From positions 1 through 64,000 of the forward strand of contig NW_022204669.1 of NCBI RefSeq assembly GCF_008831285.2: 64,000 nt of DNA, written 5' to 3'. The DNA is from Nymphaea colorata. Taxonomy: Eukaryota; Streptophyta; Magnoliopsida; Nymphaeales; Nymphaeaceae. The translations under genes and the position numbers were made by a program. The stretch's first letter is position 1, and each line of letters starts with the position of its first letter. Below are positions 14,698 to 28,374 of this stretch, one piece after another. The notes beneath the pieces were generated by a model, which saw only the letters and a list, made by a program, of their open reading frames with translations, was not told where the DNA came from and searched no databases.

Positions 14698-17600
14698 ACA
14701 TAAAAGCTTGTGATTTCATTCCACTAAATCATTCAACATGCATGTTTAAGCACATTCACAGATTAGTTTTTGATTCAAGTCATTCAATTGAGCCCTTATA
14801 GTTAACCTAATGTGTTTCACTGTTTATTACTTCTATAAAGAACGATTTAAATGATTGAAATCACCTGATCATATAGTTAAAAATGGATGCATTAGTTTCA
14901 TCCCTAGTCTTAATCGGAAGAATTCAACTTGTCGTTACATCTATAGAACGGATATAACGATTGAAATCAGTTGTTCGTATAAACACGAGTGGGATTTAAG
15001 CGATTCATTTGATCACACATATTTAATTGAATGTTTTTAACTTTTTAGTACATCCATTTTGAATGATTTATTTGATCGAAATCACAAGTTTGTATGAGAA
15101 TGAATAAGATTCAAGTCGTTAATTTGCTCCCTATATTTAATCTAATGTGTTTCACTTGTTATTACATGTGTAATAAATGATTTAAATGATTGAAATCACA
15201 AGTTTATATCGATACAAGTGGGATCTATGCTTTTGTTTGACCCCTTTTATTTAATTCAATGAAACAAAAAGTTCACTTCTTGGACTAACTACAAGCATCA
15301 AACTAATGTATACATCAGATTCTGTCCACATGAATTGGAGATTCAATCATTTAAATCATTCCTTATACATGTAATCACAAGTGAAACACATTAGATTAAG
15401 TATAAAAAAACAAAAGAACCACTTGAATTTCGTTCATTTTCATGCAAACTTACGATTTAAATCCACTAAATCATTCAACGTGGATGTACCAACAAGTTTA
15501 TCACATTCAATGAAATATGCGTGCTCAGATGAATCGCTTAAATCCCACTCGTATTGATACAAACTTGTGATTTCAATTCATTAGATTCTTTTCTACTGAT
15601 GTAACTACAAGTTCATCTCATTGGATTAACTACAAGAGATCAAACTAATGCGTAAATCCCATTTGCATCCATTTGAACTTGTGATTTCAATCAACAAAAT
15701 CAATCATTGTACATGGAATAACAAGTGAAACGCATTAAGCTAATGATAAGCGATCAAACGAATGACGTGAATCTGTTTTTTTCATATAAACTTTTAGTTT
15801 GAACCATTTAAATCATTGTTATAAATGTTAAAACAAGCGAAACACATTATATTAACTGAAATACAACAAGTAAATAACTTAAATGTTTTTTATATACATA
15901 AAAGCTTGTGATTTCATTCCACTAAATCATTCAACATGCATGTTTATGCACATTCACAGATTAGTTTTTTATTCAAGTCATTCAATTGATCCCTTATAGT
16001 TAACTTAATGTGTTTCACTGTTTATTACTTCTATAAAGAACGATTTAAATGATTGAAATCACTTGATCATATTCTTAGAAATGGAATCTATGCATTAGTT
16101 CCATCCCTAGTACTTCAACTTGTCCTTACATCTATAGTACGCGATATAAGCGATTGAAATCAGTTGTTCGTATAAACACGAGTGGGATTTAAGCGATTCA
16201 TTTGATCACACATATTTAATTGAATGTTTTTAACTTTTTAGTACATCCTTTTTGAATGATTTATTTGATCGAAATCACAAGTTTGTATGAGAATGAATAA
16301 AATTCAAGTCGTTAATTTGCTCCCCTATATTTAATCTAATGTGTTTCACTTATTATTACATGTGTAATGAATGATTTAAATGATTGAAATCACAAGTTTA
16401 TATCGATACAAGTGGGATCTATGCTTTTGTTTGACCCCTTTTATTTAATTCAATGAAACAAAAAATTCTACTTCTTGGACTAACTACAAGCATCAAACTA
16501 ATGCATACATCAGATTTGTGTCCATATGAATTGGAGGTTTCAATCATTTAAATCATTCCTTATACATGTAATAACAAGTGAAACACATTAGATTAACTAT
16601 AAAAGAACAAATGAACCACTTGAATTTCATTCATTTTCATGCAAACTTGCGATTTAAATCTAATAAATCATTCAACGTGGATGTAGCAAAAGTTAATCGC
16701 ATTCAATGAAATATGCGTGCTCAGATGAATCGCGTAAATCCCACTCGTATTAATACAAACTTGTGATTTCAATTCATTAGATCCTTACTATTGATGTAAC
16801 TACAAGTTCAACTCATTGGATTAACTATAGGAGATCAAACTAATGTGTAGATCTCATTTGCATACATTTGAACTTGTGATTTCAATCAACAAAATCAATC
16901 ATTGTACATGTAATAACAAGTGAAACGCATTAAGCTAATGATAAGCGATCAAACGAAAACTTTAATCTCATTTTTTCATACAAACTTTTAGTTTGAACCA
17001 TTTAAATCATTCGTTATAGATGCTAAAACAAGCGAAACACATTATATTAACTGAAACACAACAAGTAAATAACTTAAATGTTTTTTATGTACATAAAAGC
17101 TTATGATTTCATTCCACTAAATCATTCAACATGCATGTTTAAGCACATTCACAGATTAGTTTTTGATTCAAGTCATTCAATTAATCCCTTATAGTTAACC
17201 TAATGTGTTTTACTCTTTATTACTTCTATAAAGAACGATTTAAATGATTGAAATCACTTGATCATATAGTTAGAAATGGAATCTATGCATTAGTTTCATC
17301 CCTAGTACTTCAACTTGTCCTTACATCTATAGTACGCGATATAAGCGATTGAAATCAATTGTTCGTATAAACACGAGTGGGATTTAAGCGATTCATTTGA
17401 TCACACATATTTAATTGAATGTTTTTAACTTTTTAGTACATCCTTTTTGAATGATTTATTTGATCGAAATCATAAGTTTGTATGAGAATGAATAAAATTC
17501 TAGTCGTTAATTTGCTCCCCTATATTTAATCTAATGTGTTTCACTTGTTATTACATGTGTAAAGAATGATTTAAATGATTGAAATCACAAGTTTATATCG

Positions 17601-18287
17601 ATACAAGTGGGATCTATGCTTTTGTTTGACCCCTTTTATTTAATTCAATGAAACAAAAAGTTCTACTTCTTGGACTAACTACAAGCATCAAACTAATGCA
17701 TACATCAGATTTGTGTCCATATGAATTGGAGGTTTCAATCATTTAAATCATTCCTTATACATGTAATAACAATTTAAACACATTAGATTAACTATAAAGG
17801 AACAAATGAACCACTTGAATTTCGTTTATTTTCATGCAAACTTGCGATTTAAATCTGCTAAATCATTCAACGTAGATGTAGCAACAAGTTAATCGCATTC
17901 AATGAAATATGCGTGCTCAGATGAATCGCTTAAATCCCACTCGTATTGATACAAACTTGTGATTTCAATTCATTAGATCATTACTATTGATGTAACTACA
18001 AGTTCAACTCATTGGATTAACTACAGGGGATCAAACTAATGTGTAGATCTCATTTGCATCCATTTGAACTTGTGATTTCAATAAACAAAATCAATCATTG
18101 TACATGTAATAACAAGTGAAACGCATTAAGCTAATGATAAGCGATCAAACGAAAGGCTTGAATCTCATTTTTTCATACAAACTTTTAGTTTGAACCATTT
18201 AAATCATTCGTTATAGATGCTAAAACAAGCGAAACACATTATATTAACTGAAATACAACAAGTAAATAACTTAAATTTCTTTTATGT
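14698..18287. repeat. Nested super-repeat of array 1, third clear copy
   Basis: Units at 14698 (II), 15896 (Ia) and 17091 (Ib), total 3590 bp. A further II-Ia pair follows at 18288 and 19391 before the array ends at 20576. Confidence 0.75.
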
Positions 18288-20576
18288 ACATAAAAGCTTG
18301 TGATTTCATTCCACTAAATCATTCAACAAGCATGTTTAAGCACATTCACAGATTAGTTTTTGATTCAAGTCATTCAATTGAGCCCTTATAGTTAATCTAA
18401 TGTGTTTCACTGTTTATTACTTCTATAAAGAACGATTTAAATGATTGAAATCACCTGATCATATAGTTAAAAATGGATGCATTAGTTTCATCCCTAGTAC
18501 TTAATCGGAAGAATTCAACTTGTCGTTACATCTATAGAACGGGATATAAGCGATTGAAATCAGTTGTTCGTATAAACACGAGTGGGATTTAAGCGATTCA
18601 TTTATCACACATATTTAATTGAATGTTTTTAACTTTTTAGTACATCCATTTTGAATGATTTATTTGATCGAAATCCCAAGTTTGTATGAGAATGAATAAG
18701 ATTCAAGTCGTTAATTTGCTCCCCTATATTTAATCTAATGTGTTTCACTTGTTATTACATGTGTAATAAATGATTTAAATGATTGAAATCACAAGTTTAT
18801 ATCGATACAAGTGGGATCTATGCTTTTGTTTGACCCCTTTTATTTAATTCAATGAAACAAAAAGTTCTACTTCTCGGACTAACTACAAGCATCAAACTAA
18901 TGTATACATCAGATTCTGTCCACATGAATTGGAGATTTCAATCATTTAAATCATTCCTTATAAATGTAATCACAAGTGAAACACATTAGATTAACTATAA
19001 AAGAACAAATGAACAACTTGAATTTCGTTCATTTTCATGCAAACTTGCGATTTCAATTCGTATTGATACAAACTTGTGATTTCAATTCATTAGATTCTTT
19101 TCTATTGATGTCACTACAAGTTCATCCAAGAGATCAAACTAATGCGTAAATCCCATTTGCATCCATTTGAACTTGTGATTTCAATCAACAAAATCAATCA
19201 TTGTACATGGAATAACAAGTGAAACGCATTAAGCTAATGATAAACGATCAAACGAATGACGTGAATCTGTTTTTTTCATATAAACTTTTAGTTTGAACCA
19301 TTTAAATCATTCGTTATAAATGTTAAAACAAGCGAAACACATTATATTAACTGAAATACAACAAGTAAATAACTTAAATGTTTTTTATGTACATAAAAGC
19401 TTGTGATTTCATTCCACTAAATCATTCAACATGAATGTTTATGCACATTCACAGATTAGTTTTTTATTCAAGTCATTCAATTGATCCTTTATAGTTAACT
19501 TAATGTGTTTCACTGTTTATTACTTCTATAAAGAACGATTTAAATGATTGAAATCACTTGATCATATAGTTAGAAATGGAATCTATGCATTAGTTCCATC
19601 CCTAGTACTTCAACTTGTCCTTACATCTATAGTACGCGATATAAGCGATTGAAATCAGTTGTTCGTATAAACACGAGTGGGATTTAAGCGATTCATTTGA
19701 TCACACATATTTAATTGAATGTTTTTAACTTTTTAGTACATCCTTTTTGAATGATTTATTTGATCGAAATCACAAGTTTGTATGAGAATGAATAAAATTC
19801 AAGTCGTTAATTTGCTCCCCTATATTTAATCTAATGTGTTTCACTTGTTATTACATGTGTAATGAATGATTTAAATGATTGAAATCACAAGTTTATATCG
19901 ATACAAGTGGGATCTATGCTTTTGTTTGACCCCTTTTATTTAATTCAATGAAACAAAAAATTCTACTTCTTGGACTAACTACAAGCATCAAACTAATGCA
20001 TACATCAGATTTGTGTCCATATGAATTGGAGGTTTCAACAATTTAAATCATTCCTTATACATGTAATAACAAGTGAAACACATTAGATTAACTATAAAAG
20101 AACAAATGAACAACTTGAATTTCGTTCATTTTCATGCAAACTTGCAATTTAAATCCACTAAATCATTCAACGTGGATGTAGCAACAAGTTAATCGCATTC
20201 AATGAAATATGCGTGCTCAGATGAATCGCTTAAATCCCACTCGTATTGATACAAACTTGTGATTTCAATTCATTAGATCCTTACTATTGATGTAACAAAA
20301 AGTTCAACTCATTGGATTAACTACAGGAGATCAAACTAATGTGTAGATCCCATTTGCATCCATTTGAACTTGTGATTTCAATCAACAAAATCAATCATTG
20401 TACATGTAATAACAAGTGAAACGCATTAAGCTAATGATAAGCGATCAAACGAAAGACTTGAATCTCATTTTTTCATACAAACTTTTAGTTTGAACCATTT
20501 AAATCATTCGTTATAGATGCCAAAACAAGCGAAACACATTATATTAACTGAAATACAACAAGTAAATAACTTAAAT

Positions 20577-23500
20577 AAGTCAAGTACATTCAATAAAGTA
20601 TGTGTGATCATATGAATCACTTAAATCTGACTCGTATTGGTACGGCTATAGTGCACGATCTAAAGGATTGAAATTACAAGTTCGTATCAATACAAGTGCG
20701 ATTTAAGTGACTCAAATGATCAAACATACTTAATTAAATGTGCTTAACCTATTGTTACATCCATGTTGCTCGATTAAGCGAACTGAAATCACAAGTTTGT
20801 ATGAAAATGAATGTGATTCGAGTGATTCATTTGCTGTCTTATAGTTAACCTAACGTGTTTCACATGTTATTACATCCATGATCAATGATTTAAATAATTA
20901 AAACTCACAAGTTTATATGGATATAAAGGAGACCTATGCATTAGTTTGATCATTTCTAGTTTGTACGATAAGTTGAACATATTGTTACATCTATATTGAT
21001 CGATTCACAAGTTCACATCAATACGAGTGGGATTTAAGTGATTCAATTGATCACACATATTTAATTGAATGTACTTAACTTGTTGTTACGTTTATATTAA
21101 ATGATTTAGAAAATTTAAATCATAGGTTTGTATGAAAATGAATGGGATTCGAGTGATTCATTTGGTGTCTTACAGGTAACTTAATGAGTGTCACTTGTTA
21201 TTACATACATTTGATCACTTGTGTTTAATTGAGAGATTATGCGATTCATTTTTACTTGTTCTTACATACATTTGATAACTTATATTTAACTGAATGTGCG
21301 TAACTATTTGTTACATACGTATAGAATGACTTAGTGGGTTGAAAAAAGAAGTCCGTTTGGAAATGAATGAGTCAAGTCACTATATTGGTCCCTTAAAGTT
21401 AATCTAATGTATTTCACTTGTTATTACATCTATAATGAATGATTTAAATGGTTGAAATCACAAGTTTATATGGATGCAAATGGTTGAAGTCACTATATTT
21501 GTACACGTGTAGTTAGTCCGATGAGTTGAATTTGTTGTTACATCTATATGAAACGTTCTAAAGGATTGAAATCACATGTTCGTACGAATACAAGTGAGAT
21601 TTAAGTGATTCATATAATCATGCATACTTAATTTAATGTCTTTAACTTGTTGTTACGTCTATAATAGATGATTTAGTAGATTGAAATCACAAGTTTGTGC
21701 GAAAATGAATGAGATTCGAGTGATTCATTTGGTGTCTTGTAGTTAACCTATTGTGTTTCACTTGTTATTACATCTTTGATCAATGATTTAAATGATTAAA
21801 ACTTACAAGTTTGTATGGATATAAAGGAGACCTATGCATTAGTTTGATCCCTTGTAGTTTAGTTCAATAAGTTGAACCAGTTCTTACATCTATGGGGATC
21901 GATGTAAGGAATTGAAATCACAAGTTCGTATCAATACGAGTGAGATTTAAGAGATTCATTTTATCACACGTACGTAATTGAATGTGCTTAACTTGTTGTT
22001 ACATCTATATTAAATGATTTAGTAGATTAAAATCATTGGTTTGTATGAAAATGAATGATATTGGAGTGATTCATTTGGTGTCTTGTAAGTAACCTAATGT
22101 GTTTCACTTGTTATTACATATATTTCATCACTTATACTTAATTGAGAGATTAAATGATTGATTTTCACTTGTTATTACATATAATTGATCACTTGTATTT
22201 AACTGAATGTGCGTGACCATTTCTCACTTACGTATAGAATGACCTAGTGCCTTTGATACCAGAAGTTCGTTTGAAATACATATATAATGAATGATTTAAA
22301 TGATTGAAATCACATGTTCATGTGGATACAAATGCGTGTAGTTAGTCCGATGAGTTGAATTTATTGTTACAACTATAGGGCACGATCAAATGATTAAAAT
22401 CACAAGTTCGTATCAATACAAGTGCGATTTAAGTGGTTCAGATGATCACACATACTTAATTGAATGTGCTTAACTTGTTGTTACATCCATATTGCTAGAT
22501 TAAGTGAATTCAAATCACAAGTTTGTGTGAAAATAAATGAGATTTGAGTGATTCATTTGGTGTCTTATAATTAACCTAATGTGTTTCACTCGTTATGACA
22601 TCTATGATCAACGATTTAAACGATAAAAACTCACAAGTTTATATGGATGTAAAGATGACCTATGGATTAGTTTAGTTTGATCCCTTGTAGTTTGTTAAAT
22701 AAGTTGAACATGTTGTTACATCTCATTCATTTGTATCCATACGCACACTAAATCACTCGTCTCGATACAAGTGAGATTTAAGTGATTCATTTGATCACAC
22801 ATACTTAATTGAATGTGCTCAACTTGTTGCTACGTCTATATTAAATGATTTAGTATATTGAAATCAAGGTTTGTATGGAAATGAATGAGATTTGAGTGAT
22901 TCATTTGGTGTCTTGTAGGTAACCTAATATGTTTCACTTGTTATTACATATATTTGGTCACATATATTTAATTGAGAGATTAAATGATTTATTTTCACTT
23001 GTTATTATATATATTTGATCAATATATTTAATTGAGTGTGCATTGTCGTTTGTTACATACGTATAGAATGACTTAGCGGCTTGAAATAAGAAGTTCGTCT
23101 GCAAATGAATGAGAGTCAAGTCATTATGTTGGTCCCTTACAGTTAATCTAGTGTATTTCACTTGTTATTACATCTATAATGAATGATTTAAATGATTGAA
23201 ATCGCAAGTTCATATGGATACAAATGGGATCTATGCATTACTTTGAATGCGCGTAATTAGTCCGATGAGTTGAATTTGTTGTTACATCTATAGTGAACGA
23301 TCTAAAGGATTGAAATCACGCGTTCGTACCAATACAAGTGAGATTTAAATGATTCATATGATCATGCATGCTTAATTGAATGTGTTTAACTTGTTGTTAC
23401 ATCTATATTAAATGATTTAGTAGATCGAAATCACAAGTTCGTATGAAAATGAATGAGATTCGAGTGATTCATTTGGTGTCTTATGGTTTACCTAATGTGT

Positions 23501-26500
23501 TTCACTAGTTGTTACATTTATAATGATTCTTAATACGGATGTCCTTAACAAGTGATTCATTTGGTGTCATATAGTTAACCTAATGTGTTTCACTTGTAAT
23601 TTAATTGAATGTGCTTAACAAGTGACTTAGGTTAACAATAAGGCACCAAATAAATCACTCAAATCTCATTCATTTTCATGCAAGCCTGTGATTTCAATCT
23701 ACTAAATCATTTAACATCGATATAACAATAAGTCAAGTACATTCAATAAAGTCTGCGTGATCATATGAATCACTTAAATCTGACTCGTATTGGTACGACT
23801 ATAGTGCACGATCTAAATGATTGAAATTACAAGTTCGTATCAATTCAAGTGCGATTTAAGTGATTCAAATGATCACACATACTAAATTGAATGTGCTTAA
23901 CATATTGTTACATCCATGTTGCTTGATTAAGTGAACTGAAATCAAAGTTTGTATGAAAATGAATGTGATTCGAGTGATTCATTTGGTGTCTTATAGTTAA
24001 CCTAACGTGTTTCACACGTTATTACATCAATGATCAATGATTTAAATAATTAAAACTCACAAGTTTATATGGATATAAAGGAGACCTATGCATTAGTTTG
24101 ATCCTTTCTAGTTTGTACGATAAGTTGAACATGTTGTTACATCTATAGTGATCGATGCACAAGTTCACATCAATACGAGTGGGATTTAAGTGATTCAATT
24201 GATCACGCATATTTAATTGAATGTACTTAACTTGTTGTTACGTTTATATTAAATGATTTAGTAAATTAAATCATAGGTTTATATGAAAATGAATGGGATT
24301 CGAGTGATTCATTTGGTGTCTTACAGGTAACTTAATGTGTTTCACTTGTTATTACATACATTTGATCACTTATGTTTATCAAGAGATTATGTGATTCATT
24401 TTTACTTGTTCTTACATACATTTGATAACTTATATTTAATTGAATGTGCGTAACTATTTGTTACATACGTATAGAATGCCTTTGTGGCTTGAAAAAAGAA
24501 GTCCGTTTGGAAATGAATGAGAGTCAAGTCACTATATTGGTCCCTTATAGTTAATCTAATGTATTTCACTTGTTATTACATCTATAATGAATGATTTAAA
24601 TTGTTGAAATCACAAGTTTATATGGATACAAATGGTTGAAGTCACTATATTTGCACACGTGTAGTTAGTCCGATGAGTTGAATTTGTTGTTACATCTATA
24701 GGGAACGTTCTAAAGGATTGAAATCACATGTTCGTACGAATACAACTGAGATTTAAGTGATTCATATAATCATGCATACTTAATTGAATGTGTTTAACTT
24801 GTTGTTACGTCTATAATAAATGATTTAGTAGATTGAAATCACAAGTTTGTGCGAAAATGAATGAGATTCGGGTGATTCATTTGGTGTCTTGTAGTTAACC
24901 TATTGTGTTTCACTTGTTATTACATCTTTGATCAATGATTTAAATGATTAAAACTTACAAGTTTGTATGGACATAAAGGAGACCTATGCATTAGTTTGAT
25001 CCCTTGTAGTTAGTTCAATAAGTTGAACTAGTTCTTACATCTATGGTGATCGATGTAAGGAATTGAAATCACAAGTTCGTATCAATACGAGTGGGATTTA
25101 AGTGATTCATTTTATCACACATACGTAATTGAATGGCTTAACTTGTTGTTACTTATATTAAATGATTTAGTAGATTAAAATCATAGGTTTGTATGAAAAT
25201 GAATGATATTGGAGTGATTCATTTGGTGTCTTGTAGTAACCTAATGTGTTTCACTTGTTATTACATATATTTGATCACTTATATTTAATTGATTGGATTA
25301 AATGATTGATTTTCACTTGTTATTACATATAATTGATCACTTGTATTTAATTGAATGTGCGTACCATTTCTTACTTACGTATAGAATGACCTAGTGGCTT
25401 TGATACCAGAAGTTCGTTGGAATACATATATAATGAACGATTTAAATGATTGAAATCACATGTTCATATGGATGCAAACGCATGTAGTTAGTCCGATGAG
25501 TTGAAGTTATTGTTACAACTATAGTGCACGATCTAAATGATTGAAATCACAAGTTTGTATCAATAAAGTGCGATTTAAGTGATTCAAATGATCACACATA
25601 CTTAATTGAATGTGTTTAACTTGTTGTTACATCCATATTGCTAGATTAAGTGAATTCAAATCACAAGTTTGTGTGAAAATAAATGAGATTTGAGTGATTC
25701 ATTTGGTGTCTTATGATTAACCTAATGTGTTTCACTCGTTATGACATCTATGATCAACGATTTAAACGATAAAAACTCACAAGTTTATATGGATGTAAAG
25801 GAGACCTATGGATTAGTTTAGTTTGATCCCTTGTAGTTTGTTCAATAAGTTGAACATGTTGTTACATCTCATTCATTTGTATCCATACGCACACTAAATC
25901 ACTCGTCTCGATACGAGTGAGATTTAAGTGATTCATTTGATCACGCATACTTAATTGAATGTGCTTAACTTGTTGTTACGTCTATATTAAATGATTTAGT
26001 ATATTGAAATCATAGGTTTGTATGGAAATGAATGAGATTTGAGTGATTCATTTGGTGTCTTGTAGGTAACCTAATATGTTTCACTTGTTATTACATATAT
26101 TGATCACATATATTTAATTGAGAGATTAAATGATTCATTTTCCTTGTTATTACATATATTTGATCAATATATTTAATTGAGTGTGCGTAGCGATTTGTTA
26201 CATACGTATAGAATGACTTAGTGGCTTAAATAAGAAGTTCGTTTGGAAATGAATGAGAGTCAGGTCATTATGTTGGTCCCTTACAGTTAATCTAGTGTAT
26301 TTCACTTGTTATTACATCTATAATGAATGATTTAAATGATTGAAATCGCAAGTTCATATGGATACAAATGGGATCTATGCATTACTTTGAATGCGGTAAT
26401 TAGTCCGATGATTGAATTTGTTGTTACATCTATAGTGAACGATCTAGGATTGAAATCACGCATTCGTACCAATACAAGTGAGATTTAAATGATTCATATG

Positions 26501-27894
26501 ATCATGCATGCTTAATTGAATGTGTTTAACTTGTTGTTACATCTATATTAAATGATTTAGTAGATCGAAATCACAAGTTCGTATGAAAATGAATGAGATT
26601 CGAGTGATTCATTTGGTGTCTTATGGTTTACCTAATGTGTTTCACTAGTTGTTACATTTATAATGATTCTTAATACGGATGTCCTTAACAAGTGATTCAT
26701 TTGGTGTCATATAGTTAACCTAATGTGTTTCACTTGTAATTTAATTGAATGTGCTTAACAAGTGAATTAGGTTAACAATAGGGCACCAAATGAATCACTC
26801 AAATCTCATTCATTTTCATGCAAGCCTGTGATTTCAATCTACTAAATCATTTAATATGGATATAACATAAGTCAAGTACATTCAATAAAGTATGCGTGAT
26901 CATATGAATCACTTAAATCTGACTCGTATTGGTACGATATAGTGCACGATCTAAAGGATTGAAATTACAAGTTCGTATCAATACAAGTGGATTTAAGTGA
27001 TTCAAATGATCACACATACTAAATTGAATGTGCTTAACTTATTGTTACATCCATGTTGCTTGATTAAGTGAACTGAAATCACAAGTTTGTATGAAAATGA
27101 ATATAATTCGAATGATTCATTTGTGTCTTATAGTTAACCTAACGTGTTTTACATGTTATTACATCCATGCTCAATGATTGAAATAATTAAAACTTACAAG
27201 TTTGTATGGACATAAAGGAGACCTATGCATTAGTTTGATCCCTTGTAGTTTATTCAATAAGTTGAACTAGTTCTTACATCTATGGTGATCGATGCAAGGA
27301 ATTGAAATCACAAGTTCGTATCAATACGAGTGGGATTTAAGTGATTCATTTTATCACACATACGTAATTGAATGTGCTTAACTTGTTGTTACGTCTATAT
27401 TAAATGATTTAGTAGATTAAAATCATAGGTTTGTACGAAAATGAATGATATTGGAGTGATTCATTTGGTGTCTTGTAAGTAACCTAATGTGTTTCACTTG
27501 TTATTACATATATTTGATCACTTATATTTAATTGAGAGAGATTAAGTGATTGATTTTCACTTGTTATTACATATAATTGATCACTTGTATTTAATTGAAT
27601 GTGCGTGACCATTTCTTACTTACGTATAGAATGACCTAGTGGCTTTGATACCAGTAGTTCGTTTGGAATACATATATAATGAATGATTTAAATGATTGAA
27701 ATCACATGTTCATGTGGATACAAAGCATGTAGTTAGTCCGATGAGTTGAATTTATTGTTACAACTATAGTGCACGATCTAAATGATTGAAATCACAAGTT
27801 CTATCAATACAAGTGCGATTTAAGTGATTCAAATGATCACACATACTTAATTGAATGTGCTTAACTTGTTGTTACATCCATATTGCTAGATTAA
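20577..27894. repeat. Satellite array 2, higher-order repeat of about 3.14 kb (segment 1)
   Basis: Same A, B and C monomers of about 115 bp (for example A 23168-23281, B 23282-23396, C 23397-23511) in a different, longer unit. Taking AAGTCAAGTACATTC as the start, units begin at 20577, 23730 and 26869 (lengths 3153 and 3139). Most monomers are forward; one stretch of about 180 bp per unit is inverted (for example about 23625-23800). Several monomers are shortened, as in the pair near 24351-24470. The third unit has lost about 0.9 kb near 27170-27215. The short frame at 22958-23161 (minus) also occurs in other units and is satellite, not a gene. Confidence 0.93.
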
Positions 27895-27918
27895 GGGCCC
27901 GTTTGACGGGCAGGAAAA
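27895..27918 (+). repeat. Left terminal inverted repeat of the DNA transposon
   Basis: Begins GGGCCCGTTTGACGGGCAGG and pairs with the right end at about 30661-30684 with one extra C and three mismatches over about 23 bp. Confidence 0.85.
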
Positions 27919-28088
27919 ATCCTGTAGCTCACGAAAAAAAATTCAAATTTTTAAAAAATTTCTCATTTATCAAACACGGAACATTTTTTTGCCCGTTGAA
28001 GGCATTTCCGGAAAAAAATTTCTGGAAACATCTTTCCACTGCGAGAGGTGGAGAAATGTTTCCCGAAATATTTTTTTGCCCGTTAGGG

Positions 28089-28189
28089 CACGCGAAGCGT
28101 CTCCTCATCCTCAGCTTCACCCCACCCGCCAGAGAGAGCTGCTGCACGCGAAGGCGTTTCCTCGTCCTCAGCTTCACCCCACCCGCCAG
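28089..28189 (+). repeat. Direct repeat of about 44 bp inside the DNA transposon
   Basis: Two copies, 28089-28132 and 28145-28189, both starting CACGCGAAG and ending CAGCTTCACCCCACCCGCCA, start 56 bp apart with a few differences. GC-rich against the AT-rich surroundings. The word TTTTTTTGCCCGTT is also repeated just outside, at about 27984 and 28071. Confidence 0.75.
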
Positions 28190-28365
28190 TTTCACCTCAC
28201 CCGGAGAGAGAGCTGTGCCTTCTCTCACTACTGCTGTCTCGGACGTCGTCCCTCTCATATCCTGCTGTGTAAGTAATCGTTTCTCCATGTCTCTCTCCCC
28301 TTCCTATCCGCGTCTCTCTCTCGTTTCACTCTGTCGATGGGCGTCAATCCACTCGAGCTGTGCTG

Positions 28366-28373
28366 TATAAATA
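28366..28373 (+). promoter_or_regulatory. Possible captured TATA box with CT-rich leader
   Basis: TATAAATA at 28366-28373 is followed by CT-rich sequence (about 28436-28495: TTCTTTCTTTCCTATCTCTG and beyond) and AGGGTTTCG at 28546, all common in plant core promoters and 5' leaders. It may be a piece of a host promoter carried by the transposon. No transcript start can be shown from sequence. The frame at 28337-28606 covers it but has no recognisable protein. Confidence 0.4.
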
Positions 28374-28374
28374 G

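Larger units (their letters stand above)
1..20576. repeat. Satellite array 1, palindromic higher-order repeat of about 1.19 kb
   Basis: Tandem AT-rich satellite. Units start at the word ACATAAAAGCTTGTGATTTC or a variant, at about 1, 1192, 2390, 3584, 4781, 5948, 7145, 8763, 9957, 11110, 12311, 13503, 14698, 15896, 17091, 18288 and 19391; most are 1191-1202 bp. Each unit is built from monomers of about 115 bp (types A, B, C) sharing the core TTGAAATCACAAGTT. From about offset 75 to 560 roughly four monomers read forward; the rest, about six monomers, read on the other strand. No coding region is supported: frames are closed by frequent stops. Short units at 4781 (1167 bp) and 18288 (1103 bp) have internal deletions near 5613 and 19050. 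Confidence 0.95.

Noticed and set aside
1-20576. CRISPR-like or bacterial repeat array.
   Set aside because: The repeats are contiguous 115-bp monomers in higher-order units without unique spacers, and the surrounding elements are plant transposons.
27855-28370. 171-codon plus-strand frame at the left end of the DNA transposon as a possible transposase.
   Set aside because: It begins in satellite, crosses the transposon boundary, and reads through simple and directly repeated GC-rich sequence. No DDE or DNA-binding motif is visible.
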